From positions 1 through 49,382 of the forward strand of contig MEPB01000078.1 in assembly GCA_001769385.1 (NCBI GenBank): a stretch of DNA of 49,382 nucleotides, in the 5' to 3' direction. The translations under genes were made by a program, and so were the position numbers. Positions 7,366 through 14,789 of the stretch are shown piece after piece. Source of the stretch: Bacteroidetes bacterium RIFCSPLOWO2_12_FULL_35_15. Its GTDB lineage: Bacteria > Bacteroidota > Bacteroidia > 2-12-FULL-35-15. The notes beneath the pieces are model-generated. The model was not told the origin of the DNA, searched no databases, and worked only from the letters and a program-made list of their open reading frames with translations. The stretch's first letter is position 1. Each line of letters starts with the position of its first letter.

Positions 7366-8799
7366 ATGGAGAAAGCATTTACAAAAGTATGGGAGAGTTG
7401 TCTGGAGATAATTAAAGACAATGTAAGTTCACAAAGTTTCAAAACATGGTTCGAACCAATAAAACCGGTAAAATTAAGCAGTAACATTTTAACCATTCAA
7501 GTGCCAAGCCAGTTTTTCTACGAATGGTTAGAAGAACACTATATTACCTTACTTAAGAAAACGATCAAAAAAGAGTTAGGTTCTGACGGCAGGTTAGAAT
7601 ACAGTATTATTATGGAGAACAACTATAATAATTCATCTAAACCATTTACTGTTAAAATTCCAACTAACAATAAAAAGGAATTAAAAAACCCTTCTGTATC
7701 AATGCCAATTGATCTGAATCAAAATACTATTCGTAATCCATTCATTATCCCCGGATTAAAGAAAGTAAATGTTGAATCACAACTGAATGCTAATTATTCT
7801 TTCGAAAATTTAGTAGAAGGTGATTGTAACCGTTTGGCACGCTCTGCAGGATTTGCAGTTGCAAACAAACCGGGAGGAACAGCATTCAACCCACTCCTAA
7901 TATATGGAGGTGTTGGTTTAGGAAAAACACATTTAGCACATGCTATTGGAATTCAAATAAAAAATGAATTTCCAAACAAAACCGTCCTTTATGTTTCTTC
8001 AGAAAAATTTACCTCACAGTATATTGATTCCGTAAGAAATAATAATCAACAGGATTTCATTCATTTTTATCAAATGATTGATGTATTGATAATTGATGAT
8101 GTACAATATTTTGCAGGAAAAGAAAAAACGCAAGATGTTTTCTTTCACATATTTAATCACTTGCACCAAACAGGAAAACAATTGGTTTTAACTGCTGACA
8201 AAGCACCTGTCGAATTACAAGGATTTGAGCAACGCCTTCTTTCCCGCTTTAAATGGGGACTAGCTGCCGATTTACAAAGCCCTGGTTTAGAGACTCGTAT
8301 CGCGATCCTTGAAAAAAAGGTATATGCTGATGGTTTAGATCTTCCAAAAGAAGTTGTTGAATATCTTGCATATAGCATCACAACAAATGTTCGCGAATTA
8401 GAAGGCGCACTTATTTCTTTACTTGCTCAATCATCAATGAATAAAAAAGCAATTACATTGGAACTTGCTAAACAAATGATTGATAAGTTTGTTAAAAATA
8501 CAGCACGCGAAGTTTCAATTGATTATATTCAAAAAGTTGTTTGCGATTATTTTGATCTGCCTCTTGAATTATTAAAATCAAAAACCCGTAAACGTGAAGT
8601 TGTTCAGGCTCGTCAAATCGCCATGTATTTTGCAAAAAGCATGACCAAATCTTCTTTAGCAACAATAGGCTTGCATTGTGGAGGAAAAGATCATGCTACA
8701 GTTTTACATGCTTGTCGTACTGTAAATAACTTAATGGATACCGATAAACGTTTCAAAAATTATATTGACGAACTAAATAAAAAAATAAGCATACAATAA
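7366..8799 (+). CDS. dnaA: Chromosomal replication initiator protein DnaA
   Basis: The initiator ATPase that melts oriC, 477 residues. Domain I is residues 1-80 (VWESCLEIIKDNVSSQSFKTWFEP), with a linker to about 140. The AAA+ domain carries Walker A GGVGLGKTH (181-189) and a Walker B-region motif IIDDVQYFAGKEKTQ. Domain IV includes the DnaA signature GGKDHATVLHACRTV near residue 445, which reads double-stranded DnaA boxes. The 147-bp AT-rich region upstream contains no TTATCCACA box that I can see, nor does the downstream gap, so oriC is probably elsewhere, as in many Bacteroidota. Confidence 0.98.
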   Translation: MEKAFTKVWESCLEIIKDNVSSQSFKTWFEPIKPVKLSSNILTIQVPSQFFYEWLEEHYITLLKKTIKKELGSDGRLEYSIIMENNYNNSSKPFTVKIPTNNKKELKNPSVSMPIDLNQNTIRNPFIIPGLKKVNVESQLNANYSFENLVEGDCNRLARSAGFAVANKPGGTAFNPLLIYGGVGLGKTHLAHAIGIQIKNEFPNKTVLYVSSEKFTSQYIDSVRNNNQQDFIHFYQMIDVLIIDDVQYFAGKEKTQDVFFHIFNHLHQTGKQLVLTADKAPVELQGFEQRLLSRFKWGLAADLQSPGLETRIAILEKKVYADGLDLPKEVVEYLAYSITTNVRELEGALISLLAQSSMNKKAITLELAKQMIDKFVKNTAREVSIDYIQKVVCDYFDLPLELLKSKTRKREVVQARQIAMYFAKSMTKSSLATIGLHCGGKDHATVLHACRTVNNLMDTDKRFKNYIDELNKKISIQ

Positions 8800-8831
8800 T
8801 TAATTGTAAAAATAAAATATTCAGCTAAAAG

Positions 8832-8863
8832 TAGGAATCAAATTAAAGTGATTCCTATTTTTG
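8832..8863 (+). terminator. Rho-independent terminator of dnaA
   Basis: A perfect 9-bp stem (TAGGAATCA 8832-8840 with TGATTCCTA 8849-8857) with an 8-base loop runs into a T-rich tract, 32 bp after the dnaA stop. Confidence 0.85.
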
Positions 8864-8888
8864 TTTTAAGCAAAAACGAAAAAACGTA

Positions 8889-11800
8889 ATGATGGATTCA
8901 AAATACAATTTCTTTTTGCGAAGACACTTCATAATTTTGTTATTCCTCCTAACAAATACAATATCTTTTTCTCAATCATTTAATTTTCAAAATTATTCCT
9001 TAGACGATGGACTGCCTCAATCTGAGGTCAACTGTATTTACGAAGACAGTCGCGGTTATTTATGGATAGGTACTATGGGCGGTGGTCTTTGTCGCTTTGA
9101 TGGCAAGGATTTTAAAACATATGAAGAAAAAGATGGCTTAACAGGTCAATTAATTACCTCCATCTCCGAAGATGCTGATCATTCTATCTGGATCGGAAAT
9201 TCAAATGGGGCATTATATAAATTTAATGGACAAACATTTTTAAATTTTACTGAAACAGATAAAAAGTATTTTTCAAAAAATGCAACGCTGTTTATCGCTC
9301 TTGATGATAACCATAATATGATTGTTGGAAAAGAAAACCGTATCCAGCTTTATAATGGAAAACAGTTTGAAACATTAAAAATAAAAGGAGACACATTAAA
9401 AAAATTCTCGATCAACTGTTTCAAAAAAGATAGTCGGAATATATTATGGATAGGGACAAACAAAGGGTTATTGGTTTTAAAGAACCAAACATTGTTACAT
9501 ATTTCTGATGCTGATTTTATTACAAGTGCTAACATAACTTCCATAACGGAAGATATTAACGGAAACTTATGGGCAATTGAAAATTATACTGCTTTTTATA
9601 AAATAAAAATTATTGGTCCATCACATTATCAGGTAAAGACCTCAAAAATAGATTCCATATTACTTCCTGAAAAAACCACTATTTCAACTATTCATTTTGA
9701 TCAACAAAATCAATTATGGATCAGCACACAAAATAAAGGCATTTTCAAATTTTCGAATAACACGTTAAAAAATTTCACTCAAAAAAGCGGACTTCCAATT
9801 GACAATATCAAAAATATATATGAAGATAGATCAGGAAACCTTTGGTTTGGAACAAATGGTGGAGGACTGGTAAAATTCACCAATCAGGCATTCACGTATT
9901 TTGAAAATCTTCCCGGATTTAATTCACCTGATATATTTGCAATAAATGCTGATAAAAAAGGTAATATATGGATAGGTACCAGCCTGAACGGTGTTTATAA
10001 ATACGATGGTAAAAGTTCAGAATTAATTTCTAAAGAATATTTGGAAAATGAAACACGATCTATTTTTACAGATAAATCAGGAAAAGTATGGATAGGTTCA
10101 ACAAAAGGAATTCAGATATATTATGAAAACAGCTTGCATAAATACATTTCAAAATTTGACATAAAGAATGTACGCGCAATTTTTGAAGATAGATCAGGAA
10201 ATATTTGGATAGGCACAAAAGGTAATGGAGCATATATTGATAATGGAAAAGAAATAAAACATCTGACAAATGAAGATGGACTTACGAATGAAAATGTTTA
10301 TGCCATTGTTCAAACAAAAGATGGAATCATATGGTTAGGAACAGGTTCAGGAATTTTTGTTGTAGATAATGAAAAAAAAATAAAACATTACGATACAAAA
10401 GATGGTCTTTTAAATTTGTATGCCGGAAGTATGATCATTGACAAATTCGGAAGGTTATGGGTTGGGACAGATAATGGTATTGCGCGATTTGAAGAAAATG
10501 TTTTCATCCCATTAACAACTATGGACGGATTAGCATCCGGAATAGTTTATTTATTAAATACTGATAATTATGGGAATATTTGGGTAGGTACAAATAAAGG
10601 GATCGACAAAATTTCATTGAACGAAAAAGGAGAAATTCTATCCATTAGAAATTATGGAAAGGCAGAAGGATTTAAAGGTATTGAATGTAATTCGCGTTCA
10701 ACTTGTATAGATGCCGAAGGGAGCTTATGGTTCGGAACAATAAAAGGTGCAATAAAATTTGATCCGAAAGAAGAACTACTTCACAAAGTTGAAGCGCCAG
10801 AAGTACACCTTTCTGAAATTCAATTATTTTATGAAAAAGAGGATTGGAAAAAATATTCTGACTCCTTAACAGGATGGTACGATCTACCGGTTAATCCGGT
10901 ATTTCCCTATAATAAAAATCATATTACTTTTTATTTTTCTGCGATAAGCAAAACATTTCCAAAAAATATAAAATACAGTTTTAAGCTAGAAGGATTTGAT
11001 AAAGATTGGACTCCGTTAAATGAAACCCCTTCAGCAACTTATTCTAATTTGCCTGCCGGAACATATAAATTTATTGTAAAAGCAATTAATAAAGCAGGAC
11101 TCTCGAATGAAATCCCATGTGAATTTTCTTTTTTAATTATTCAACCATTTTGGAATACATGGTGGTTTATTTCTATATGTGTAATTAGTTTTATTTTAGT
11201 GATCTATTTCTATAATGAATATAGAAAACGGAAACATCATTTATATAAAGAGCGTTTAGAAAAAATTATCAAACAGCGAACCTCTGAAATAGTAAAACAG
11301 CGTGATGAAATAGAGATCCTTTTAAAAGAAGTACATCACCGCGTGAAAAATAATTTGCAAATTATTAATAGCCTAATCAATCTTCAGTCAAGCTATACGA
11401 ATGATGAAAAATCAGTAGAACTTTTCAGGGAAATTCGTAACCGCATACGTACTATTTCTTTGATCCATGAAAAACTTTATAAATCAAAAGACTACCGTAA
11501 GATAAATATTAAAGAGTATATCAATATGCTTGTTGAAAATTTAATTGATACGTATAGTTTTAACAAAACAATTGATTTAAAACTTGATCTTGAAGTTCAA
11601 TACTTTAACCTCAATACGATCATACCATTGGGTCTGATATTAAATGAAATAATTTCTAATTCGTTTAAATACGCATTTAATGAAGCCGGGGAAGGTATTC
11701 TTGAAATCAAATTAAACAAATCGATAATAAGTGATGAAATAACACTTATTGTTGGAGATAATGGAAAGGGCTATAATGATGAACTTTTCAAAAGTAATGT

Positions 11801-11918
11801 TTCGAGTTTAGGATTAGAACTAATGAAAATACTATCGGAACAATTGAACGGGACAATTGAAAAAATCAACAAACCCGGAACCTATTATATAATTACGTTT
11901 AAACCCTTAAAAAATTAA
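8889..11918 (+). CDS. Two-component propeller sensor histidine kinase (reg_prop, Y_Y_Y, HisKA_2, HATPase)
   Basis: A 1009-residue membrane sensor. After a signal peptide (about 1-29) come 13 or more propeller repeats of the form G-x-[LI]-W-[IF]-G-T-x-x-G-[GL], enough for two seven-bladed propellers. A Y_Y_Y domain (about 680-750) precedes one TM helix near 755-776 (WWFISICVISFILVIYF). A coiled coil leads into a HisKA_2 domain with EVHHRVKNNLQI (His816/817), then an ATPase domain with N box LILNEIISNSFKYAF and G1 box VGDNGKGYN. There is no fused receiver or HTH domain, so the partner regulator lies elsewhere. The signal sensed is unknown; no obvious target genes adjoin. Confidence 0.92.
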   Translation: MMDSKYNFFLRRHFIILLFLLTNTISFSQSFNFQNYSLDDGLPQSEVNCIYEDSRGYLWIGTMGGGLCRFDGKDFKTYEEKDGLTGQLITSISEDADHSIWIGNSNGALYKFNGQTFLNFTETDKKYFSKNATLFIALDDNHNMIVGKENRIQLYNGKQFETLKIKGDTLKKFSINCFKKDSRNILWIGTNKGLLVLKNQTLLHISDADFITSANITSITEDINGNLWAIENYTAFYKIKIIGPSHYQVKTSKIDSILLPEKTTISTIHFDQQNQLWISTQNKGIFKFSNNTLKNFTQKSGLPIDNIKNIYEDRSGNLWFGTNGGGLVKFTNQAFTYFENLPGFNSPDIFAINADKKGNIWIGTSLNGVYKYDGKSSELISKEYLENETRSIFTDKSGKVWIGSTKGIQIYYENSLHKYISKFDIKNVRAIFEDRSGNIWIGTKGNGAYIDNGKEIKHLTNEDGLTNENVYAIVQTKDGIIWLGTGSGIFVVDNEKKIKHYDTKDGLLNLYAGSMIIDKFGRLWVGTDNGIARFEENVFIPLTTMDGLASGIVYLLNTDNYGNIWVGTNKGIDKISLNEKGEILSIRNYGKAEGFKGIECNSRSTCIDAEGSLWFGTIKGAIKFDPKEELLHKVEAPEVHLSEIQLFYEKEDWKKYSDSLTGWYDLPVNPVFPYNKNHITFYFSAISKTFPKNIKYSFKLEGFDKDWTPLNETPSATYSNLPAGTYKFIVKAINKAGLSNEIPCEFSFLIIQPFWNTWWFISICVISFILVIYFYNEYRKRKHHLYKERLEKIIKQRTSEIVKQRDEIEILLKEVHHRVKNNLQIINSLINLQSSYTNDEKSVELFREIRNRIRTISLIHEKLYKSKDYRKINIKEYINMLVENLIDTYSFNKTIDLKLDLEVQYFNLNTIIPLGLILNEIISNSFKYAFNEAGEGILEIKLNKSIISDEITLIVGDNGKGYNDELFKSNVSSLGLELMKILSEQLNGTIEKINKPGTYYIITFKPLKN

Positions 11919-11926
11919 TTTAATTT

Positions 11927-12391
11927 ATGCAGCGTATTTTAATGGTTTGTTTAGGCAATATATGTCGCTCACCTCTTGCCGAAGGAATTTTAAGAGAAAA
12001 AACCAATCAACTTAGTATTAATATTATCATTGATTCTGCCGGCACATGTGATAATCATGTTAATCAAAATCCTGACAGCCGCACTATTGCGAATGCAAAA
12101 AAGCACCATATCGATATTTCTAAATTAAAAGCACGGCAATTTTCTGTTTCAGACTTTGATAATTTTGATCTGATCTTTGTAATGGACAGCTCCAATTATG
12201 CAGATGTAATTGCACTTGCCAGAAATGAAAATGACAAGCAAAAAGTAGAATTAATATTAAACAGAGTATATCCAAATTCTAACATGTCAGTTCCTGATCC
12301 TTATTTTGGCGGAGAACAAGGATTCGAAAATGTTTTCATTCTGCTTGATAACGCATGCAATATAATTGCTAATTCGCTAATAAAAAGCTAA
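11927..12391 (+). CDS. Low-molecular-weight protein tyrosine phosphatase
   Basis: A cytosolic phosphatase of 154 residues. The P-loop CLGNICRS is at Cys8-Ser15 (CX5RS) and the general acid Asp124 lies in VPDPYFGG, both as expected of active LMW-PTPs. It differs from the window's ArsC by lacking the relay cysteines. It is 8 bp after the sensor kinase gene and one base before the RsmI-like gene, so the three may share a transcript. Its substrate is unknown; in other bacteria members act on tyrosine kinases of polysaccharide export. Confidence 0.92.
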   Translation: MQRILMVCLGNICRSPLAEGILREKTNQLSINIIIDSAGTCDNHVNQNPDSRTIANAKKHHIDISKLKARQFSVSDFDNFDLIFVMDSSNYADVIALARNENDKQKVELILNRVYPNSNMSVPDPYFGGEQGFENVFILLDNACNIIANSLIKS

Positions 12392-12392
12392 A

Positions 12393-13109
12393 ATGACAAA
12401 CATAAAAGGAACTTTATACCTCATTCCAACAACACTAGGTGATACAGGTGAAACAGCAGATGTAATTCCAATAAAAATAAATCAAGTAATTAATACCATT
12501 GATGAATATATTGTTGAGAATGAAAAATCTGCCCGTCATTATTTAAAAAAACTTGGAATAATAAAACCGCTACAGGAAATTATTTTACATCCATTAAATC
12601 AACATACCAACCAACACGAAATTTCCACCTACTTAACTAATATTTCACTCGGAAAAAACATTGGAATAATTTCTGAAGCCGGATGCCCTGGAGTTGCTGA
12701 CCCGGGAGCAGAGGTAGTTAAAATAGCGCATGAAAGAAATATAAATGTAATCCCTTTGGTTGGCCCCTCCTCTATTCTATTAGCTTTAATGGCTTCTGGA
12801 TTTAACGGCCAGAGTTTCACCTTTAATGGTTATTTACCAAAGGAACGTAACGAACGAATAAAAAAATTAAAAGAATTGGAATTGACGGTTCAGAAAAAAA
12901 GCCAGACTCAACTATTTATTGAAACACCTTATCGAAATCAACATTTGCTAAATGATATTTTAGAAACATGTAGTACACAAACAAAATTATGCATTGCTTG
13001 CGACATAACCCTTCCAACTGAATTTATCAAAACGAAAACTATTTCTGCCTGGAAAAAACAAATACCTGATATTACTAAACGTCCAACAATTTTCCTCATT
13101 TACAAATAA
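12393..13109 (+). CDS. RsmI-like SAM-dependent methyltransferase (tetrapyrrole methylase fold)
   Basis: A 238-residue protein with the tetrapyrrole methylase fold used by RsmI, which 2'-O-methylates 16S rRNA C1402. Motifs: LYLIPTTLGD at the N-terminus, where RsmI has a TPIGNL-type sequence; GIISEAGCPGVADPGAEVV, matching the RsmI EAGxPxxxDPG motif; and GPSSILLALMASGF. The altered N-terminal motif and shorter length suggest the RsmI-related paralogue found in Bacteroidota, so rsmI is not assigned. It is one base downstream of the phosphatase gene. Confidence 0.82.
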   Translation: MTNIKGTLYLIPTTLGDTGETADVIPIKINQVINTIDEYIVENEKSARHYLKKLGIIKPLQEIILHPLNQHTNQHEISTYLTNISLGKNIGIISEAGCPGVADPGAEVVKIAHERNINVIPLVGPSSILLALMASGFNGQSFTFNGYLPKERNERIKKLKELELTVQKKSQTQLFIETPYRNQHLLNDILETCSTQTKLCIACDITLPTEFIKTKTISAWKKQIPDITKRPTIFLIYK

Positions 13110-13124
13110 GCTAACGCTGAATTC

Positions 13125-13190
13125 TTGATTTGCATCAAAGGCAAGTTTGATATTCGTCAAATTAATAATTTGTTATTCCTCCTAATATTG
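13125..13190 (+). promoter_or_regulatory. Tandem Crp/Fnr-type boxes and -7 element upstream of the nos cluster
   Basis: A perfect TTGAT-N4-ATCAA box occupies 13125-13138 and a second, TTGAT-N4-GTCAA (9 of 10), 13147-13160; their centres are 22 bp apart, two helical turns. TAATATTG at 13183-13190 resembles TAnnTTTG, with no TTTG at the -33 position. A start near 13195 would put the second box at about -41.5, the class II activator position. This points to control by an Fnr- or NO-sensing Crp-family protein. The coding gene begins about 470 bp further on. Confidence 0.6.
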
Positions 13191-13279
13191 ACATTGCATT
13201 AATTGTGACGTATTCTTTTTTTTATTCTAATTCTTGTAACCCATTATTACTATCCTTTAAGAAACATTGAAGATATATA

Positions 13280-13377
13280 CCAATGCTTAATATGAACTAT
13301 TCTATTTGTTTTGACCTCACCCGTAATCCCTCTCTAAAAGAGAGGAGAGCGTTGAATTAATTCGAATTAAGCATTTG
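13280..13377. repeat. Small inverted-repeat-bounded element in the nos leader
   Basis: AATGCTTAAT (13282-13291) and ATTAAGCATT (13366-13375) form perfect 10-base inverted ends, with partial similarity further inward. Inside lies another palindrome (CCCTCTCT-AAA-AGAGAGG, about 13327-13345), and the right end holds a 14-base perfect palindrome TTAATTCGAATTAA (13357-13370). A 25-codon open frame here (from 13283) is taken as repeat-derived noise. The element looks like a MITE-type insertion between the Fnr-type promoter and the first gene. Confidence 0.5.
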
Positions 13378-13508
13378 TATTGTTAATAAAATTAAATTTT
13401 AAATGCCTAAAAACAATTAATAATATGACTTTTATCAGTTAAAAATATGAGATAAATCAGCTATAAATTATTTAAGTACTTTAATGCTTTTATTAAATTT
13501 TTATTTTA

Positions 13509-13516
13509 TACATTTG
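13509..13516 (+). promoter_or_regulatory. Candidate -7 box nearer the fasciclin gene
   Basis: TACATTTG matches TAnnTTTG exactly; no TTTG is found 17-21 bases upstream. A start near 13522 would leave a leader of about 140 nt that contains the 13559-13597 hairpin. Confidence 0.35.
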
Positions 13517-13558
13517 ACCTGTAAATAATTTTTTATTGTTAACCAATAGTATCAAAAA

Positions 13559-13597
13559 AAAATGTTGCCTCTGCAAACCTATGCAGGGCAACATTTT
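13559..13597 (+). other. Strong stem-loop in the A-rich leader of the fasciclin gene
   Basis: AAAATGTTGCC (13559-13569) pairs with GGCAACATTTT (13587-13597), continued after one bulged T by CTGCA/TGCAG around a 6-base loop, about 16 bp in all. It is followed by some 65 nt of A-rich, apparently unstructured leader. On the plus strand no T-run follows, so it is more likely a 5' stabiliser than a terminator; on the minus strand it would be followed by eight Ts. Confidence 0.65.
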
Positions 13598-13662
13598 AAA
13601 GAAACAAAAGCAAAACAAATTAAAGTAAAACAAAAAAAACAAAACACAAAAAACAAAAATCC

Positions 13663-14238
13663 ATGAAAAAAAATGTATTCCGACTGTTACTAACAGGAGC
13701 CTTCTCAACAATTATTTTTGTTGCATGTAATTCAGAAGGTACAAAAGAAGGAGATCAAACTGCAACCGAATCCACAACAGCGCCAGCAGTTGTTGGACAA
13801 TCAGGTGTAGTTGATGATGTCTCTCAAAAAAATGTCGTTGGTGTAGCTGTAGGCTCTCCTGATCACACTACTTTAGTTACCGCTGTTACAGCTGCTGAAT
13901 TGGTAGATGCACTTTCAAATGCAGGACCATTCACGGTTTTTGCTCCAACGAATGCAGCATTTGAAAAATTACCTGCAGGTACGGTTGAAGGACTTTTGGT
14001 TCCCGAAAAAAAGGAATCATTACAAGAAATTCTTCAGTACCATGTTTCTGTTGGTGTTTATAAACTAGAGAATCTGAAAGACGGACAACAAATTGATGAA
14101 GTATTCGGAGGAAAAGTTACAATCGGAGTAAAAGACGGGAAATACACTGTGAACGGTGCAAACATTCTTGCTACGGTTCCTGCTTCAAATGGAATTGTTT
14201 ATGTAATTGACCAGGTAATATTTGCTCCAAAAAAATAA
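13663..14238 (+). CDS. Fasciclin-domain lipoprotein
   Basis: A 191-residue exported protein. The signal ends FVAC, with the lipidated Cys at 22, followed by a Thr/Ala-rich low-complexity linker to about 60. The rest is a single FAS1 domain (VVGVAVGSPDHTTLVTAVTAAELVDALSNAGPFTVFAPTNAAF ... LQEILQYHVSVGVYK; NGANILATVPASNGIVYVIDQVIFAPK). FAS1 domains serve adhesion or protein contact and have no known redox role. It is 37 bp upstream of the cytochrome gene that precedes nosZ, both with similar A-rich leaders, so it is probably part of the nos transcript. Its function there is unknown. Confidence 0.9.
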   Translation: MKKNVFRLLLTGAFSTIIFVACNSEGTKEGDQTATESTTAPAVVGQSGVVDDVSQKNVVGVAVGSPDHTTLVTAVTAAELVDALSNAGPFTVFAPTNAAFEKLPAGTVEGLLVPEKKESLQEILQYHVSVGVYKLENLKDGQQIDEVFGGKVTIGVKDGKYTVNGANILATVPASNGIVYVIDQVIFAPKK

Positions 14239-14275
14239 TAAAACAAAACAAAATTATTAATAACAAAACAAAGTC

Positions 14276-14743
14276 ATGAAAAAACAAAACATCTTTATAT
14301 TGTCTTTAACGGCAATTCTTTCATCAGCAATTATTTTCACATCTTCTTGCGGTGGGGCAGGAGAAGGAGCAAAAACCGATTCAGTAGCTACTGCACCTGT
14401 TGCTGACCCAAAAGGAATAGGTGAATTTACACATGTTGAAATTTCTGCTACAATAGATGAGGGAATGGTCACCAAAGGAAAAGGAATCTATGAGTTGAAA
14501 TGTTCTGCTTGCCATAAATTAACAGATGCTAAATTAGTTGGTCCGGGCTGGGCTGGTATTTCAAAACGCAGAACTCCTGAGTGGATCATGAACATGACAA
14601 CCAATACAGAAGTAATGTTAAACCAGGATCCTGAAGCACAAAAATTATTAGAATTATGCCTTGTACGTATGCCTAATCAAGGTTTGAATGGTGATGATGC
14701 CAGAAGCATTGTTGAATTCATGAGAAAAAATGACGGTCAATAA
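14276..14743 (+). CDS. Monohaem cytochrome c lipoprotein, probable NosZ electron donor
   Basis: A 155-residue class I cytochrome c. The signal ends TSSC (lipid Cys25) and a flexible linker runs to about 60. The haem site is CSACH (Cys76, Cys79, His80), with Met132 in RMPNQGL the likely axial ligand. The domain LVGPGWAGISKRRTPEWIMNM is characteristic of small periplasmic cytochromes. Anchored in a membrane and encoded 46 bp before nosZ, it likely carries electrons from the quinol chain to NosZ, a role inferred from position. Confidence 0.92.
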   Translation: MKKQNIFILSLTAILSSAIIFTSSCGGAGEGAKTDSVATAPVADPKGIGEFTHVEISATIDEGMVTKGKGIYELKCSACHKLTDAKLVGPGWAGISKRRTPEWIMNMTTNTEVMLNQDPEAQKLLELCLVRMPNQGLNGDDARSIVEFMRKNDGQ

Positions 14744-14789
14744 TATATAATATCCTAATCATAATTATAATTAAAAAACAAACAAAAAC

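Noticed and set aside
13283-13360. A 25-codon open frame in the nos leader
   Set aside because: It consists mostly of the palindromic repeat and has no independent support.
14257-14475. Antisense open frame over the cytochrome gene
   Set aside because: Shadow of a well-supported lipoprotein cytochrome; no signal or motif of its own.
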